The notes under the pieces are model-generated. The model was not told the DNA's origin and searched no databases. It saw only the letters and a list, made by a program, of their open reading frames with translations. A stretch of 64,000 bases of DNA from an uncultured Paracoccaceae bacterium (GTDB lineage: Bacteria; Pseudomonadota; Alphaproteobacteria; Rhodobacterales; Rhodobacteraceae), in the NCBI GenBank assembly GCA_947492585.1, contig CANLND010000006.1, positions 1 through 64,000 of the forward strand, written 5' to 3'. Position numbers and translations under genes: made by a program. Positions within the stretch are counted from its first letter, which is position 1. Each line of letters starts with the position of its first letter. Below, in pieces: positions 61,263-64,000 of this stretch.

Positions 61263-62231
61263 CTATTCGGCTGCCTGTTGCATTCGACGGCTCTTGCGCA
61301 GAGCCGCTGGCGTTACGCCAAAGAAGCTTTTGTAGAGACTGGAGAATCCATTGGCAAAACCGCAGGCCAAACCCACGTCACGCACACTCATTGTAGTGTT
61401 CAGCAACAGGTTATTGGCGCGGTGCAAACGAATCTCGCGATAAAACGTATTGGGCGAGCTGCCCAGATAGGCTTTGAACTTGCGCTCCAGCGAGCGAGGC
61501 GAGATGCCCAGCCGCGAGACAAGATCACTGATTGGAATCGGGTCTTCGATGTTTTCCTGCATAATGCGGATACACCGATCCAGATCGTTGTCGCAGGTCA
61601 CGGTGGACTTCATCGAGGCACTGGGCTGCAAGGTGCTCAGATCGCGCACCGTTTCGTGCAGCAAAACATTCGACACTGTCATCTGAACGGCAGCCGACAC
61701 CAGTTGACCGATCAAAGACAGGACCACATCAACCGTGGCTTCCATGCCCGCACAGGTGACAACGGATCCGTTGTCCGACGCCAGCGACTGGCCCGCTTCA
61801 AACAGGCCCAGTTTTTCGCGCAGGAGCGACGAATTCTCCCAGTGGGTGGCCAGACCAACGCCGTCATCCCCTTCCGAGATGTAACGGGTTGCCGCTTCGG
61901 CCAGCAAATAAATCTTGGTTCCTTGGAACCGGTAGCGCCGCAATGTCGGGCGCAGGGACAGACCCGGATTATCCGGATCTGCGTTGCCAAGCACGAACAA
62001 GAAGTTCGCGCTTGGCTTTTGTGAAACATCGCTGGTGTCGACCATCACGCCGCAAGCATTGCGCCGGATGCCACCACCCACTGAATGGAAAGACCAGGTA
62101 AAAGGCGCGTTGGCCACGGTGCGGTTACAGATCCGCAACGTGTCCGTGATCGCTGCCAACTCTGACAGAACGAACCCTTCACACAGAAGAATGTCGATAT
62201 GCCAAGACTTTTGCGATTCAAACACACCCAT
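61263..62231 (-). CDS. GlxA/AraC-family transcriptional regulator
   Basis: DJ-1/PfpI-like N-domain plus AraC HTH (ISDLVSRLGISPRSLERKFKAYLGSSPNTFYREIRLHRANNLL). Confidence 0.9.
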   Translation of the reverse strand: MGVFESQKSWHIDILLCEGFVLSELAAITDTLRICNRTVANAPFTWSFHSVGGGIRRNACGVMVDTSDVSQKPSANFLFVLGNADPDNPGLSLRPTLRRYRFQGTKIYLLAEAATRYISEGDDGVGLATHWENSSLLREKLGLFEAGQSLASDNGSVVTCAGMEATVDVVLSLIGQLVSAAVQMTVSNVLLHETVRDLSTLQPSASMKSTVTCDNDLDRCIRIMQENIEDPIPISDLVSRLGISPRSLERKFKAYLGSSPNTFYREIRLHRANNLLLNTTMSVRDVGLACGFANGFSSLYKSFFGVTPAALRKSRRMQQAAE

Positions 62232-62256
62232 TACCTTAACTCCCTATTCAGTACGA

Positions 62257-64000
62257 TTATGCGCGCAGGCGCTCGTTTTCCGGATCCCACAGGGGTGCGT
62301 CTTCTTGCACCACGGCCTTGCATGTCTCACCGAAGATGTTGATCTCCAGCTCGGTGCCCGGCACAGCCAGATCCGCGCGAACAACACCCAAAGCGATCGA
62401 GGCGTTTACACGGTAGCCATAGTTGCCCGATGTGGTTTCACCCACGATCTCGCCATCCTTGGAGATGGTCGACATGTAGGGCGCGTCTGAATTAGGCGCG
62501 TCTACGATCAGGGTCACAAAGGTCTTCTTGCTGCCTGCCTCGGATTCGGCTGCCAGGGCGGCTTTGCCCGGGAAGTCCTGTTCCTTGTTCAGGCGTACAA
62601 AGCGGCCCAGACCGGCTTCGAACATGGTGTAATCGGTGGACAGATCGCCCTTCCATGTCCGGTAGCCTTTTTCGATCCGCATCGAATCCAGCGCGTACAT
62701 GCCAAACGGTGTTGCACCTGCTTCGCGGATTGCAGCATAGGCCGCCGCCGCGTTTGCGGTTGGTACGTGAACTTCCCAGCCCAGTTCGCCAACAAACGAC
62801 ACACGTGCCAGCAGCGCAGGCTGACCAGCAACAGTGGCGTTTTGCAACGACAGCCAACCCGCCGACAGATCCGCGTCCGAGATACCCGCGAAGAGTTCGC
62901 GCGATTTCGGGCCGGTGACCAGCAAGGTGGTGAAGTCTTTGGAGACGTCGGTCAGTTCCAGACCTGCGGGCAGGTTGCGCCACAAGAGTTCATAATCGTG
63001 CCACTGGGCCACGGCTGCAGTCATCAGGGTGAAATCATCATCACCATGACGGATGCAGGACATCTCTGTCACAACGCGGCCACGGGTGTCCGAGAAGTAC
63101 ACCAGATTCATGCGGCCCACTTTGGGCAGAGCACCGGCAACCTGCGTGCGCAGCCATTCCGCCGCACCTTCACCTTTCAGGGTGAAACGCGAGAAGCCAC
63201 ACATGTCGATGACGCCAACGCCGTCACGAACCGCTTCGACTTCGCGCTTAACCGCGGCTGTCCAGGACCCTTCGCGCAGCCATGTTTCTGTGCCCGCTTC
63301 CGATGTGTCTTCACCTTCGGCAGCAAACCAGCAGGCACGCTCCCACCCGTTGAAGGCACCCATTTGTGCGCCATCCGCGACCATACGCTCGTGGTTCGGC
63401 GACAGTTTCTTGTTCCGGCCTGCAGGCCACTGGTGGTGCGGGAAGTGCATGGCATATTCGTGGCCATAGGTTTCCAGCGCCTTGGCGTGGCAGAAGTCGG
63501 CATCCGCGTGGTCGGTGTAGCGGCGGCTGTCCACAGCCCACATGTCCCACTCGGTTTCGCCGTCGATGATCCATTCAGCCATACATTTACCGGCGCCGCC
63601 GGACTGTACGATACCAAAGGTAAAGCTGTGCGCTTCAAAGGCGTTCTTAACACCGGGCATTGGGCCCATCAGTGGCAGGCCATCGGGTGCATAAGGGATG
63701 GGGCCGTTGATGTTGCGGCCGACACCTGCGGTGCCCAGCTGCGGAACCCGCTCCATCGCATCTTCGATGTACCATTCCAGACGGTCCAAATCATCTGGGT
63801 ACAGCTGGAACGAGAAGTCTTCGGGCATTGGATCGTCTTCGGTGACCCAATGCGCTTTACAGTTGCGCTCATAGGGGCCGAGGTTCAGACCATGGGTGTC
63901 CTGACGCAGATAGTACGAGCTGTCCACGTCGCGAACCATCGGCAAGTGCTTACCGGTTTCCTCGGTGAACTTCGCAACGTCTTCGATCCGCTCGGTCAGG
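62257..64000 (-). CDS. Second dimethylglycine/sarcosine dehydrogenase-like oxidoreductase (5' part outside window)
   Basis: ORF 62257..63945 stays open to the edge (upstream codons read LTERIEDVAKFTEETGKHL); paralogous to 58728..61181. Confidence 0.88.
   Translation of the reverse strand, partial: LTERIEDVAKFTEETGKHLPMVRDVDSSYYLRQDTHGLNLGPYERNCKAHWVTEDDPMPEDFSFQLYPDDLDRLEWYIEDAMERVPQLGTAGVGRNINGPIPYAPDGLPLMGPMPGVKNAFEAHSFTFGIVQSGGAGKCMAEWIIDGETEWDMWAVDSRRYTDHADADFCHAKALETYGHEYAMHFPHHQWPAGRNKKLSPNHERMVADGAQMGAFNGWERACWFAAEGEDTSEAGTETWLREGSWTAAVKREVEAVRDGVGVIDMCGFSRFTLKGEGAAEWLRTQVAGALPKVGRMNLVYFSDTRGRVVTEMSCIRHGDDDFTLMTAAVAQWHDYELLWRNLPAGLELTDVSKDFTTLLVTGPKSRELFAGISDADLSAGWLSLQNATVAGQPALLARVSFVGELGWEVHVPTANAAAAYAAIREAGATPFGMYALDSMRIEKGYRTWKGDLSTDYTMFEAGLGRFVRLNKEQDFPGKAALAAESEAGSKKTFVTLIVDAPNSDAPYMSTISKDGEIVGETTSGNYGYRVNASIALGVVRADLAVPGTELEINIFGETCKAVVQEDAPLWDPENERLRA

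Noticed and set aside
60684-62024. 446-aa plus-strand ORF opposite the DMGDH-like and regulator genes
   Set aside because: Spans two genuine genes on the other strand; composition typical of a high-GC antisense frame.
1-64000. tRNA, rRNA, CRISPR, prophage or IS elements
   Set aside because: None seen by eye in the intergenic gaps, and no transposase, integrase or phage proteins in the ORF set. A tRNAscan/Infernal run would be needed to exclude small RNAs firmly.

Overview
The window is a GC-rich alphaproteobacterial chromosomal segment. Gene content and order suggest Rhodobacterales/roseobacter; this is inference, with no database search. It is almost fully coding and mostly housekeeping or metabolic. 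Main blocks, left to right: two small exported hypotheticals (one ankyrin-like); a ferric-iron ABC substrate-binding protein, a COG0523 GTPase and an FbpB-type permease; a branched-chain-type ABC transporter operon flanked by two acyl-CoA ligases, with an opposite-strand SHOCT-like gene in the middle; a hybrid histidine kinase and response regulator; WGR, histidine-phosphatase and GST genes; mutL-rmuC-class III cyclase; a Mn/Zn-type ABC transporter divergent from deoC, a small membrane protein and a two-domain ALDH16-like dehydrogenase; a long minus-strand block (rsmB, heparinase-like, purH, lspA, bamF-like, two M16 peptidases); dapB; rbfA, DUF2233, truB, DUF1643, RTX, rpsO and pnp, with a TauE/LysR pair between rpsO and pnp; a small glycan-modification islet; peroxiredoxin, ALDH, RluA-type and RarD genes; and two dimethylglycine-dehydrogenase-like genes flanking a GlxA/AraC-type regulator, the last running off the right edge. 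I saw no rRNA, tRNA, CRISPR array, prophage or intact IS element. I found no clear-cut new multi-gene defence-type system. The best leads are a dispersed 3'-end element (3 copies), tandem candidate iron-regulatory palindromes, the opposite-strand SHOCT gene, the deoC/small membrane protein/ALDH16 unit and the glycan islet.
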